The notes under the pieces: model-generated
Databases searched by the model: none
Told to the model about the DNA's origin: nothing
What the model saw: the letters and a program-made list of their open reading frames with translations, nothing else
DNA from: Chroococcidiopsidaceae cyanobacterium CP_BM_RX_35
GTDB taxonomy: Bacteria > Cyanobacteriota > Cyanobacteriia > Cyanobacteriales > Chroococcidiopsidaceae
Assembly (NCBI GenBank): GCA_019242465.1
Contig: JAFAVL010000350.1
Coordinates: 1 to 8,958 of the forward strand
Direction: 5' to 3'
Length of the DNA: 8,958 nt
Translations under genes and position numbers: made by a program
Part shown: piece after piece, positions 1 through 6,546 of the stretch
Numbering within the stretch: the first letter of the stretch is position 1
Layout of the letters: each line of letters starts with the position of its first letter

Positions 1-53
1 CGTCGATGTTGGTTGCGTATTTGCAGCCGGAACGGGTCAAAAAGGAGACATAA
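1..53 (+). CDS. 3' end of an unidentified upstream gene (partial)
   Basis: The third frame is open from the window edge and ends at a TAA at 51-53. It reads as a plausible C-terminus (SMLVAYLQPERVKKET). The stop codon overlaps the AAGGAG ribosome binding site of the next gene, an arrangement typical of translationally coupled genes in one operon. Only 16 residues are visible, so no family can be named. The other two forward frames are also open over this short stretch, so the frame choice rests on the stop/RBS overlap alone. Confidence 0.35.
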   Translation, partial: SMLVAYLQPERVKKET

Positions 54-65
54 GGAGACTTACAC

Positions 66-953
66 ATGCGTGTTTTTGTCACTGGTGCTACCGGATTTAT
101 TGGCACTCCCGTCGTCAAGGAACTGATTACAGCCGGACACAAAGTCCTCGGCATGGCCCGTTCTTTAGAAGGGGCAAAATCCTTAGCGGCCATCGGCGCA
201 GATGTTCATCGCAGCTCGCTGGATGATCTTGAAAGCCTGCGCCGTGGTGCGGCGACGGCTGATGCCGTCATTCATTTGGCCTTCATTCACGATTTCTCGA
301 AATTTGTGGAGAGTTGCGAACTCGACAGGCAGGCCATCGAAGCAATCGGTTCTGAACTCGCCAGTTCTGATCGCACATTTATTGCCACGTCAGGGCTTGC
401 GGGATTAGCTGCACCGGGTCATCTTGCGACCGAAGATAGTGTCATACCGCCGAATTTTCCATTCCCGCGTGTTTCAGAACAGACGGCGCTGGCGCTGATA
501 CCCAAGGGTGTTCGTGTTTCAGTTATACGCCTGCCTCAAGTTCACAACACTGTGAAGCAAGGACTTGTTAGTTCTGCCATCGCCATAGCGCGCGAGAAAG
601 GTATTTCCGCATATGTTGGGTCAGGTCAGAATCGCTGGGCGGCGGCACATGTTTTGGATGTCGCCCGCCTTTACAGACTCGTGTTGGAAAAGAACGAAAA
701 CGGTGCCAAGTACCATGCGGTAGCCGAAGAAGGGGTGCGCATGGGTGATATTGCCGAAGTTATCGGTCGCGGCCTGAAGGTGCCTGTGAAATCAATACCG
801 CCAGAAGAAGCGGAGGCTCATTTTGGATGGTTCGGTATGTTCGCTGGCCATGACCTTATAGGCTCAAGCGCTATCACGAGAAAAAAACTGGGTTGGAATC
901 CTACCGGACCCGGCTTAATTGCTGATCTAGAGCAGATGGATTACCGAGGTTAG
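66..953 (+). CDS. NAD(P)-binding SDR protein, epimerase/dehydratase type (atypical)
   Basis: A 295-residue cytoplasmic protein with a Rossmann fold. The dinucleotide-binding motif TGATGFIG is at residues 6-13, directly after the first beta strand, as in extended and atypical short-chain dehydrogenases. The C-terminal half (SAYVGSGQNRWAAAHVLDVARLY, split as SAYVGSGQNRW then HVLDVARLY) matches the substrate-side signature of NAD-dependent epimerase/dehydratase family proteins. The canonical catalytic YxxxK is not seen: the equivalent region reads PRVSEQTALAL near residues 134-144. It may therefore use different chemistry or only bind nucleotide. The start is fixed by AAGGAG at 52-57, eight bases before the ATG. 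The RBS overlaps the preceding stop codon, so it is probably co-transcribed with the upstream gene. The length is normal and there is no sign of damage. The substrate is unknown. Confidence 0.85.
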   Translation: MRVFVTGATGFIGTPVVKELITAGHKVLGMARSLEGAKSLAAIGADVHRSSLDDLESLRRGAATADAVIHLAFIHDFSKFVESCELDRQAIEAIGSELASSDRTFIATSGLAGLAAPGHLATEDSVIPPNFPFPRVSEQTALALIPKGVRVSVIRLPQVHNTVKQGLVSSAIAIAREKGISAYVGSGQNRWAAAHVLDVARLYRLVLEKNENGAKYHAVAEEGVRMGDIAEVIGRGLKVPVKSIPPEEAEAHFGWFGMFAGHDLIGSSAITRKKLGWNPTGPGLIADLEQMDYRG

Positions 954-1224
954 GCAAATTACACTGGAGTTTTGACTAAATTTCAGCATCGATCATATAG
1001 TCTTCACTCTCATCTAATAGTTAGGGTCAGCGGATCGCCCTAGTCCACCAGAAAGCAGAGGGACTCTAATAGGCTGTGTAACCAATTCCCTTTCTAGGGA
1101 GTTTCCTGTCCTCGACAAATTCTTGCAAAGCTCTCTGCCGTCGAGTCGCTTTGCTTTTAGTCTAAACTCCAGCCAGTAAACAATGTTCAGATTCATCAAT
1201 CATGGAGATTTAAAGGAGAATCAA
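954..1224. other. Intergenic region with one short hairpin
   Basis: These 271 bases separate the two forward SDR genes and no convincing gene is present. An inverted repeat at 1084-1091 and 1096-1103 (AATTCCCT / AGGGAGTT, four-base loop, one G-U pair) could fold, but no T-run follows it, so it is not a clear intrinsic terminator. I cannot identify a strong promoter. The size of the gap suggests that the second SDR gene has its own promoter rather than being tightly coupled to the first. Confidence 0.4.
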
Positions 1225-2079
1225 ATGAGTAGCAAAATCTGGTTGATCACCGGCGCTTCTCGCGGTTTTGGACGCATTTGGACCGAAGCTGCACTCACGC
1301 GCGGCGATAGGGTCGCGGCTACTGCCCGCACATTGGCAGACCTTGCCGATCTGAAGGAACGTTTTGGAGACGCCGTTCTCCCCATGGCGCTCGACGTAAC
1401 TGATACCGATCAGGCGCGGCATGTCGTTCGGCAGGCTCACGCGCATTTCGGCAAGCTGGACGTTGTCCTTAACAATGCCGGTTACACCCTGGTCGGCATG
1501 GTTGAGGAGGCGAGCGAGGCCGATGTCCGCGCTCTGTTTGATACGAACTACTTTGGTATGCTTCGGGTCATCCAAGCTGCCCTGCCTCTACTGCGGCAAC
1601 AGGGCAGCGGACACATACTCGGTGTCTCAAGCGGTCTTGGGATTGTGACGATGCCGCTCATCGGCTTCTACTGCGCCACTAAATGGGCCGTCGAAGCGCT
1701 CCACGAAAGCCTGGCGCAAGAGGTCAAAGGCTTTGGCATCAAGGTGACCCTACTCGAGCCCGGTGCCTATGCAACCGAATTTGGAAGCCCCAAGTCGTTG
1801 AAGATCGCAGCGGGAATGGACGTTTATGCCGACCTTCGGAAGCAGATTTCCGAGCGTCTATCGAGCGCGGAACGCGGCGATCCGCAAGCGACAGCAGAAG
1901 CCATCCTCAAGGTCGTGGACGCTGACGATCCGCCCCGGCGATTTGCAGTCGGGGCCACCATCCTGCCTCGGGCGCGTGCTGCTTATGCTGACCGCCTAGC
2001 TACCTGGGAGGCGTGGGAGGCAGTCTCGAACGCAGCGCAAGGCGATCTGCGGAAAAATACAATTGCCTCGGTGCAGTAA
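1225..2079 (+). CDS. Classical SDR family NAD(P)-dependent oxidoreductase
   Basis: A 284-residue cytoplasmic short-chain dehydrogenase with every classical landmark. The cofactor motif TGASRGFG is at residues 9-16, the structural NNAG motif at 83-86, the catalytic Ser in VSSGLG at about 135-136, and the catalytic Tyr149 and Lys153 in YCATK. The LEPG segment follows at about 177-180, as in the family. It should reduce a carbonyl or oxidise an alcohol with NAD(P); the substrate cannot be read from sequence. The start was moved to the ATG at 1225 because AAAGGAG sits five bases upstream, whereas the in-frame ATG at 1183 has no such site and would add 14 non-family residues. It lies downstream of another SDR-fold gene on the same strand. 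The last residues (RKNTIASVQ) look like a species-specific tail. Confidence 0.9.
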   Translation: MSSKIWLITGASRGFGRIWTEAALTRGDRVAATARTLADLADLKERFGDAVLPMALDVTDTDQARHVVRQAHAHFGKLDVVLNNAGYTLVGMVEEASEADVRALFDTNYFGMLRVIQAALPLLRQQGSGHILGVSSGLGIVTMPLIGFYCATKWAVEALHESLAQEVKGFGIKVTLLEPGAYATEFGSPKSLKIAAGMDVYADLRKQISERLSSAERGDPQATAEAILKVVDADDPPRRFAVGATILPRARAAYADRLATWEAWEAVSNAAQGDLRKNTIASVQ

Positions 2080-2378
2080 ATGATCGCATCGGTATTGCAC
2101 CCAAGCAGAACCGAAACACGATTGAGTAACTGATGGATGGTCACATCACCGAAAGCATCAGGGACAAACGCACCCCAAACTAAATCTGAATAAAGATTAC
2201 AGCCTATTTGCAAATAATCCTGGTTCGAGCAGATGATTGCGGGTTGGTTGCAGTTAATCCTGGTTCTGTTGCAGTTAATCCTGGCTGTACTCAATAGTCT
2301 AGTTGCAAATAATCCTGGTTGAGCTATGTCTTGATTGCTGGTTTGGGCTGTTATGTTTGCTGGCTCCTACAGTTAGGG
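2080..2378. other. Non-coding stretch carrying an 18-bp repeat array
   Basis: This 299-base stretch lies between the second SDR gene and the first transposase remnant. The first 128 bases contain nothing I can identify. An open minus-strand frame across 1983-2294 gives a protein-like stretch (YSDLVWGAFVPDAFGDVTIH) that I do not recognise; it runs out of the antisense of the SDR gene and through the repeats, so I do not call it a gene. From 2208 on, four direct repeats occupy the region (separate entry). Confidence 0.45.
2208..2320 (+). repeat. Four direct copies of an 18-bp repeat (TTGCARWTAATCCTGGYT)
   Basis: Copies lie at 2208-2225 (TTGCAAATAATCCTGGTT), 2248-2265 (TTGCAGTTAATCCTGGTT), 2269-2286 (TTGCAGTTAATCCTGGCT) and 2303-2320 (identical to the first). 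All have the same orientation and irregular start-to-start spacings of 40, 21 and 34 bases. Copies 1 and 4 share extra downstream bases (GAGC, then ATG a little further on). The irregular spacing and short unit argue against a CRISPR array. They sit just upstream of a degraded transposase-like reading frame, so one reading is a set of transposase-binding repeats at one end of an old transposon. That role is inferred; no matching copies are seen on the other side of the island. Confidence 0.7.
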
Positions 2379-2673
2379 ATGAAAGCCAGAGTAGAATTAG
2401 CCATTCGCGATGAAGAGGGAAAAATCTTGGGTCAACTGGACTCTTACTCAATGGAACTAGGAGCCCAAAGTTTGTATGAGATAGAAGGCAGCAGTAGAAA
2501 ACTGGAGACAAAAAGTGCTGCCAGATATGACGGCAGAGTTACTACACAGTGCTCAGACTCAATTCATCCAAGAGTCAAAAAAACAGAGAACTGAGCTGTA
2601 ACAGCACAACTGAGGTTGGGATTAAGACTGTACATAGTAAATTCCGACTCCGGTTACAGAAATACAGCGGTTG

Positions 2674-3628
2674 TCAATTGGGTGAAACATAGTAACAGCA
2701 GTGGGTAAACCAGCCTTGAATGTCTTTTGTTGTCACGGCAGCGAGAGCATCTGTAACTGCTTGGTCTAACTGAGCATAGGTGCGTGCCGCTCGCGCCCGC
2801 AGAAACTCTTTGACCTTAGACCAACAGTTCTCAATGGGGGAAAAATCGGGCGAATAAGGAGACAAGTAGACGAGTGTTGCCCCAACAGCCTCAATTGCCT
2901 CACGGATACCAGCGACTTTGTGGGCAGGGAGGTTATCCATGACCACACATGCTCCCGACCAGAGATTGGGTATTAACACCTGCTTTATGTACGTCGGAAC
3001 AGCCAGTGCATCGGTGGCTCCAGGCAAGGTCATTGCTCCCACGAGTCCCCGGAGCGCCATGCCCCCAATCAAAGTCAAGTTGTTGCCTCGTTGGTAGGGA
3101 GCATCCCCATCGGCTCGCTGGCCTTTCACGGCGCGCGCATAGCGTCGTGTCATTGACAGGTTAGAGCCCGTTGCATCCACAAACACCAAATTTTCTAATT
3201 TCACTGCCCCAATCTCATGCCAATACTCCACTCGCAACCGCTGGACTCGCTCCGTGTTTCGCTCACTAGCATGTAAAGTTTTTTTTCCTGGTGAGCTGGC
3301 GTTTTTGGATCAGGCGTCCCATCGTGGCTCGACTGACTCTCACGCCGACACGTTGCTCGAGTCGGTCACACAACTCCGTCAGAATAGCGTCGTTATCCTC
3401 CTCCACTAGCGTCGCGAGCACAGCCTCTTGTTCTGGGCTAAGTTTAGCTCTCGCACCTCCCCCATGCGCTCTCGGCTCAACTGTTCTATCTATTCGATAG
3501 CGCTTCAACAAATTCTCAATAAATGTCAAACTAACTCCGAACCTTTTCGCCAGTTGTCGCTGTGACCCCTCTTGCTGATTATGCGCATCGATGATTTTCT
3601 GGCGCAGGTCTACTGAGTATGCTTTCAT
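2674..3628 (-). CDS. IS630-family transposase, two overlapping frames joined by +1 shift
   Basis: A DDE transposase encoded in two frames. The upstream frame (3628-3266, 120 residues) begins [20 protein letters not shown] and carries the helix-turn-helix DNA-binding half ([20 protein letters not shown] at about 23-42). The downstream frame, ending at 2674, carries the catalytic half: first Asp in VFVDATGSN, second Asp in [10 protein letters not shown], and Glu in [14 protein letters not shown] shift of +1 (or -2) at the eight-A run at 3279-3286 joins ...LTRKK to [20 protein letters not shown], giving about 317 residues with no other disruption. That is close to normal for the family. The downstream frame alone would have to start at a TTG at 3237 and would lose family-conserved sequence. 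All three catalytic acids survive, so it may be active if the shift occurs. A simple one-base mutation is the alternative. Confidence 0.85.
3279..3286 (-). other. A8 slippery run at the IS630 transposase frame junction
   Basis: On the minus strand AGG is followed by eight A residues and then CTTTACAT. The upstream frame reads K-K-N-F-T-C and stops at TAG. The family-consistent continuation reads K-T-L-H-A-S-E-R, which needs one base to be skipped. Runs of eight or more A are known substrates for RNA polymerase or ribosome slippage, so productive slippage is plausible. Sequence alone cannot separate programmed slippage from an inactivating insertion. Confidence 0.55.
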
Positions 3629-3750
3629 TTCTGCTTCTGTTCCAGTTTCCTCCTTGAGTGGATTTCACTCAATCAAGAACCGCTGTATCTAACCGGAAAG
3701 AAGAGAACAAATTATTTGGAGCTGACGAAGCAACTAGAATCAGGATATAT

Positions 3751-5203
3751 AACCCTCTTTTGTCACTTTCCGGTACAATGAATAAAAGAATCAAAAGATA
3801 AAACGCTACAAATCAGGTAGGGCAATAGATGTAGAATTACAAATCCTAAAACATTTGGCAAGAGATGCCCATCAAACAGTTGCCGTAATAGATGAGTATT
3901 GTGCCGAGTATAAAGACTTATTTAAAGAAGTTAGAAATTATAAATGCTTCAAATATTTACATGTGGGAATAACATCATCAATCAAGCATAAAATCATTAC
4001 CAGAAATCGCGCTCAGTAGTAAGCATAAACTCAGCTCAGTCATTACATCATTTTATTGCTAACTCAGATTGGTCAGTTGAGCAATTAAGAGGGCGCAGAT
4101 TAGACAAAATCAGGAAAGCATTGAAGGGGAATGCCATTACAGTAGTCATTGATGAAACCGGGGATAGGAAAAAAGGTAAAAAAACTGACTATGTAGCCAG
4201 ACAATATCTAGGAAGTATCGGAAAAATAGATAATGAGATAGTTTCAGTTAATGCCTATGGAGTTTATCGTAATATAAGCTTTCCCTTAATGTTCAAAGTG
4301 TTCAAACCTAAAGGAACGTTAAAATCATCAGATAAATATCAAACTAAAATTGAGTTAGCGGCAGAAATCATTACGGAATTAATTAAGGAAGGATTTAATA
4401 TTAAACTAGTGTTGGCGGATAGTTTATATGGTGAAAGCAGTCAATTCTTGAGTAAATTAGCTGAATATAAGTTAGGCTATGTGGTAGCGATTAGAAGCAA
4501 CCATGCAGTCTGGTTGCCAGCTGAGTTAAGCGTTAGAGCGAATAGATGGTGTAAATTTGAGCGAACATTTAGCAATTCCCTAGTCAGAGACTAGATACAT
4601 TAGGGAAATAGTATATGGTAAAAAAAGAGCGATAACTTACTGGGAAATAACAACTGACCCAGAAACCATGCCAGAGAATTCTACCACATTTGTTATGACA
4701 AATCTTCAGGGGAATCTGAAGAAGACTTTAGGCGATTTATATGGATTAAGAACCTGGGTAGAATATGGCTTTCGGCAGTGCAAACAGGAATTGGGTTGGA
4801 CAGATTATCGGTTTACTAATTTTCAGCATATTGAGAAGTGGTGGGAAATTATCTTTTGTGTTTACACAATGATTAGTTTAAGTAGTCCAGCTTTTTTAGA
4901 CCTGAATCAGTCACAGCAACTTGCGACACAAGTCAAAGAAAATGATGCGGTTGATTTTACTAAGCATCAACAATGGAATCATGAAGATGGATGGAAAAAT
5001 ACTTTAAATAACCTGCGTCTAATTCTCCAACCACTCTTAATATTTTGGCTGGTTTATCCCTGGCTAGATATTTTTCCTAATTCCGATCTATTGCGGGGCT
5101 TCAGTCAGTTAATTAGAGCAATGAATCAATTTAAACCCTTTTATTCTTCTTGCTAATTTAACTCATTTACTATTTGCTTAACCCGGAAAGTGACAAAAGA
5201 GGG
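3751..5203 (+). mobile_element. IS701-family insertion sequence, ends intact, about 1.45 kb
   Basis: The inverted repeats are perfect over 21 bases: 3753-3773, beginning CCCTCTTTTGTCACT, and the reverse complement of 5183-5203. ATATAT lies before the left end (3745-3750) and directly after the right end (5204-5209), consistent with a short target duplication. Two extra A residues (3751-3752) at the left make the exact boundary and the duplication length (4 to 6 bases) ambiguous. The size agrees with IS701-type elements. The interior is AT-rich compared with the genes on either side. The transposase inside is broken, so the copy cannot move on its own, but its intact ends could still be recognised by a transposase made elsewhere. 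Confidence 0.88.
3786..5156 (+). pseudogene. IS701-family transposase, inactivated by three frameshifts
   Basis: The IS701-type transposase can be followed end to end in pieces. Segment 1 (from about 3786, no ATG in frame) reads DVELQILKHLARDAHQTVAV and onward. The frame moves by one base near 3993 to give SLPEIA, and again near 4012-4021 to give SINSAQSLHHFIANSDWS. This frame runs through the main open stretch (4121-4594), which holds the first catalytic Asp in VVIDETGDRKKGKK and the second in LVLADSLYGES. A third one-base shift near 4580-4590 leads to TRYIREIVYGKKRAITYWEI and the last segment (to 5156), with the catalytic-Glu region WVEYGFRQCKQELGW. The start codon also seems lost: an ATA stands before KRYKSGRAIDVE. 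All three catalytic acids remain in text, but no single product can include them. Confidence 0.88.
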
Positions 5204-5251
5204 ATATATCCGCCCATCCTGTCAGTAGTTCCTGTCACACACGATCGCAAC

Positions 5252-5914
5252 TCAGGCGGGAACCATGGACTCGAACAGGTATCCTGCGGCGAGTGAGCGG
5301 TGCGGTCTCCACCGTTCGCCAATTGCCTCGACCTCCTGCTCCGAAGGTAGTTTGGAGAGACCGTAGGCGCGTTGCACCGCCTTGCGTAATACTAAATCGC
5401 CTGAAACGAGTACATCGGGCAATCCGAACGCGATCAGCAATGCTCCGTCAGCAGTCCAAGCCCCGATGCCCCTAAAGGAGACAAGAACTGCCCGCGCCTC
5501 CTTATGAGGTAGATTTGCCATCCCGTCGAGTTCTCCCTGAGTTGCACGTTGTGCGAGGTCTTTAACGCACTCTGCCTTACGCGCCGAAAGGCCAATGCCT
5601 CGTAGCGTGTCAACGGAGATCTGCGTAAGGGTCTCCGGGTCGGGGTAGTCGCCGGGGAAAAGCGCGCGCAGGCGGGCGTAGATGGCGTTCGCGGCAGACA
5701 CCGAAATTTGTTGTCCCACGATCTGAAACAACAGTGCCTGAAAGAGACCTTTCACAGGAAGCGATCACCGCCAGGCATCGTAGTCGAGATCGGGTTTGGC
5801 GGCAATAAGGGCTTGCATCACTGAGTCGCACTCACGCAACACCTCGCGCGCCCGGTCAAGATTCCCGCCCTTTCCGCTATCCATCGTGTCGGTAATTCCT
5901 GATTCTGACAACAT
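5252..5914 (-). pseudogene. AlkA-like DNA glycosylase (HhH-GPD), split by an in-frame TGA
   Basis: The reading frame is that of a 3-methyladenine DNA glycosylase II-like base-excision repair enzyme. From an ATG at 5914 (GGGA about nine bases upstream) it encodes 49 residues ending AAKPDLDYDAWR, then a TGA at 5765-5767, and continues in the same frame as SLPVKGLFQALLFQIVGQQI to 5252. The 220-codon span is a normal family length. The helix-hairpin-helix (LVSFRGIGAWTADGALL) is followed by the catalytic Asp in VSGDLVLRK (codon 173) and by ERWRPHRSLAAGYLF, which aligns with ERWKPWRS of E. coli AlkA. The part after the stop could start at a GTG at 5755, but it has no good ribosome site and lacks the N-terminal part. 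I read this as a nonsense mutation, for example CGA to TGA. An in-frame ATG at 5923 is an alternative start. Confidence 0.75.
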
Positions 5915-5967
5915 CTTTTCCATTCCCTTTCGCCTTTAATTTTTGCGCGAGTGGCACTGACGATACG

Positions 5968-5985
5968 TTGACAACATATTGTCAA
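5968..5985. promoter_or_regulatory. Palindromic operator 1, probable MarR-family site
   Basis: TTGACAACATATTGTCAA is a near-perfect palindrome with seven-base arms TTGACAA / TTGTCAA around four central bases. Its shape and TTGnCAA-type half-sites match what is known of MarR-family operators. It lies 45-54 bases upstream of the glycosylase start candidates (5914 and 5923) and just downstream of the MarR gene, so repression of the glycosylase promoter is a reasonable inference. I cannot place -35 and -10 boxes with confidence. Confidence 0.7.
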
Positions 5986-5996
5986 TACTAGCGCAC

Positions 5997-6012
5997 TGAC
6001 AACATGTTGTCA
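5997..6012. promoter_or_regulatory. Palindromic operator 2, overlapping the marR stop codon
   Basis: TGACAACATGTTGTCA is a perfect 16-base palindrome. With its flanks it matches operator 1 across TGACAACATRTTGTCAAT, and the two centres are 28 bases apart. It includes the TGA stop of the MarR gene (6010-6012), so the operator sequence also encodes the end of the putative regulator. Two matching sites in tandem suggest cooperative binding or two dimers on one promoter. Confidence 0.7.
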
Positions 6013-6546
6013 ATCTTCGGCTTGCATCTTCTGCGTAATCGCTTCCAGAAGGTCCACAGCACCAGCGATTTGTTCCGCGTCAAAATCTTCGGCGATCGCA
6101 TTTGCCCATTGCCATTCGCGCTCCACTGCATCCTGATACGCTGCCCTGCCAGCTTCTGTGAGCAGCAAGTGCATCGCTCTGGCATCGCCGGGATTTTCGG
6201 CGAATTCAACCAGACCGTCGCTTGCCATCTCGTCTGCGAGTCGTTGTATCGCTTGCCGTGTTAAGCCCATATGCCGCGCCAGTTCGCTAACCGTGATGCG
6301 CTTTTCAAATGCACATAGCTCACTGAGCATTTGCCATCGAGCATTGGTGATTCCCGTCCCTCGCATCAGGCGTGTTCCTGTTTTTTGCACCGTTGTGTTC
6401 ATCCGAATTACGGTGCGAATCAGGTCGGTTAAAGCATTCGACGCGGGGGTTTTTTGATGATGGTAAAAAGGCACGTTCCTATGTCCCGCAATTTGGGCAT
6501 TTGTCGTATTATCGGCAAGCAGGGCTTCTAGTATTTTTGGTATCAC
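6010..6546 (-). CDS. MarR-family transcriptional regulator
   Basis: A winged helix-turn-helix DNA-binding protein of 178 residues from the GTG at 6546, or 154 residues from a GTG at 6474. The dimerisation helix is TDLIRTVIRMNTTVQKTG. The HTH is ITVSELARHMGLTRQAIQRL, followed by the wing EFAENPGDARAMHLLLTEAG with the family Asp-Ala-Arg motif. A long acidic C-terminal helix follows (about AVEREWQWANAIAEDFDAEQ). MarR proteins bind palindromic operators as dimers and usually release DNA on binding phenolic or other small aromatic ligands, or on oxidation. Two matching palindromes lie at its 3' end before the glycosylase gene, and the gene upstream encodes an aromatic-acid-type amidohydrolase. Neither start has a strong ribosome site. 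A HIP1 octamer lies inside the gene. Confidence 0.88.
   Translation of the reverse strand: MIPKILEALLADNTTNAQIAGHRNVPFYHHQKTPASNALTDLIRTVIRMNTTVQKTGTRLMRGTGITNARWQMLSELCAFEKRITVSELARHMGLTRQAIQRLADEMASDGLVEFAENPGDARAMHLLLTEAGRAAYQDAVEREWQWANAIAEDFDAEQIAGAVDLLEAITQKMQAED

Larger units (their letters stand above)
2665..3685 (-). mobile_element. IS630-family insertion sequence, complete, 1021 bp
   Basis: Both ends are visible. The left end 2665-2687 and the reverse complement of 3663-3685 match at 19 of 23 positions and both begin CAGCGGTT. A TA dinucleotide flanks each end (2663-2664 and 3686-3687), the target duplication expected for IS630/Tc1-mariner elements. The left inverted repeat overlaps the transposase stop codon. 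The right end carries a seven-base stem (TTGAGTG / CACTCAA, 3654-3660 and 3666-3672) just upstream of the transposase start. The element has clearly higher GC than the IS701 copy beside it, and it sits inside an older transposase-like gene. Confidence 0.92.
2379..3750 (+). pseudogene. Remnant of a transposase-like gene, frameshifted and interrupted by IS630
   Basis: The reading begins at an ATG at 2379 (MKARVELAIRDEEGKILGQL). Near 2490 the frame must move by one base to continue as AVENWRQKVLPDMTAELLHS. It moves again at the seven-A run 2577-2583 and then reads STTEVGIKTVHSKFRLRLQK up to 2662. The IS630 copy starts at 2665. Joining 2664 directly to 3688 continues the same frame as TNYLELTKQLESGYI, so this was one gene before that insertion. 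The reading ends at the IS701 boundary (about 3750), and nothing recognisable resumes after that element. The text resembles cyanobacterial transposases of the ISKra4/UPF0236-like type from memory; the family call is tentative. Only an N-terminal part remains, and it cannot be functional. Confidence 0.6.

Noticed and set aside
1084..1103. Hairpin between the two SDR genes as an intrinsic terminator
   Set aside because: The stem is short and AT-rich at its base, and the following bases (TCCTGTCC) lack a T-run.
1983..2294. Open minus-strand frame with a protein-like stretch downstream of the classical SDR gene
   Set aside because: It begins inside the repeat array (each repeat supplies an NCN/IICN-like peptide) and runs into the antisense of the SDR gene. 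No ribosome site or recognisable family was seen.
2208..2320. Possible CRISPR array
   Set aside because: The units are 18 bp with spacers of 22, 3 and 16 bases. That geometry does not fit CRISPR, and no cas gene is nearby.
2208..2320. Possible end of a CRISPR-associated Tn7-like transposon
   Set aside because: Repeated binding sites are reminiscent, but no tnsB/tnsC/tniQ, cas12k, tRNA target or matching opposite end is present in the window.
5252..5755. Intact short glycosylase starting at a GTG
   Set aside because: The same frame continues upstream through a TGA into 49 more family-like residues with a good ATG and ribosome site, so a broken longer gene is the better explanation.
5765..5767. 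TGA read as selenocysteine or tryptophan
   Set aside because: No selenocysteine insertion machinery or stem-loop is evident, the family has no conserved Cys/Sec here, and other genes in the window end at TGA normally.
5915..5967. Defined -35/-10 promoter for the glycosylase within the operator region
   Set aside because: TTGTCA and TTGACA occur inside the palindromes, but no -10 box at proper spacing matches more than about three of six positions.
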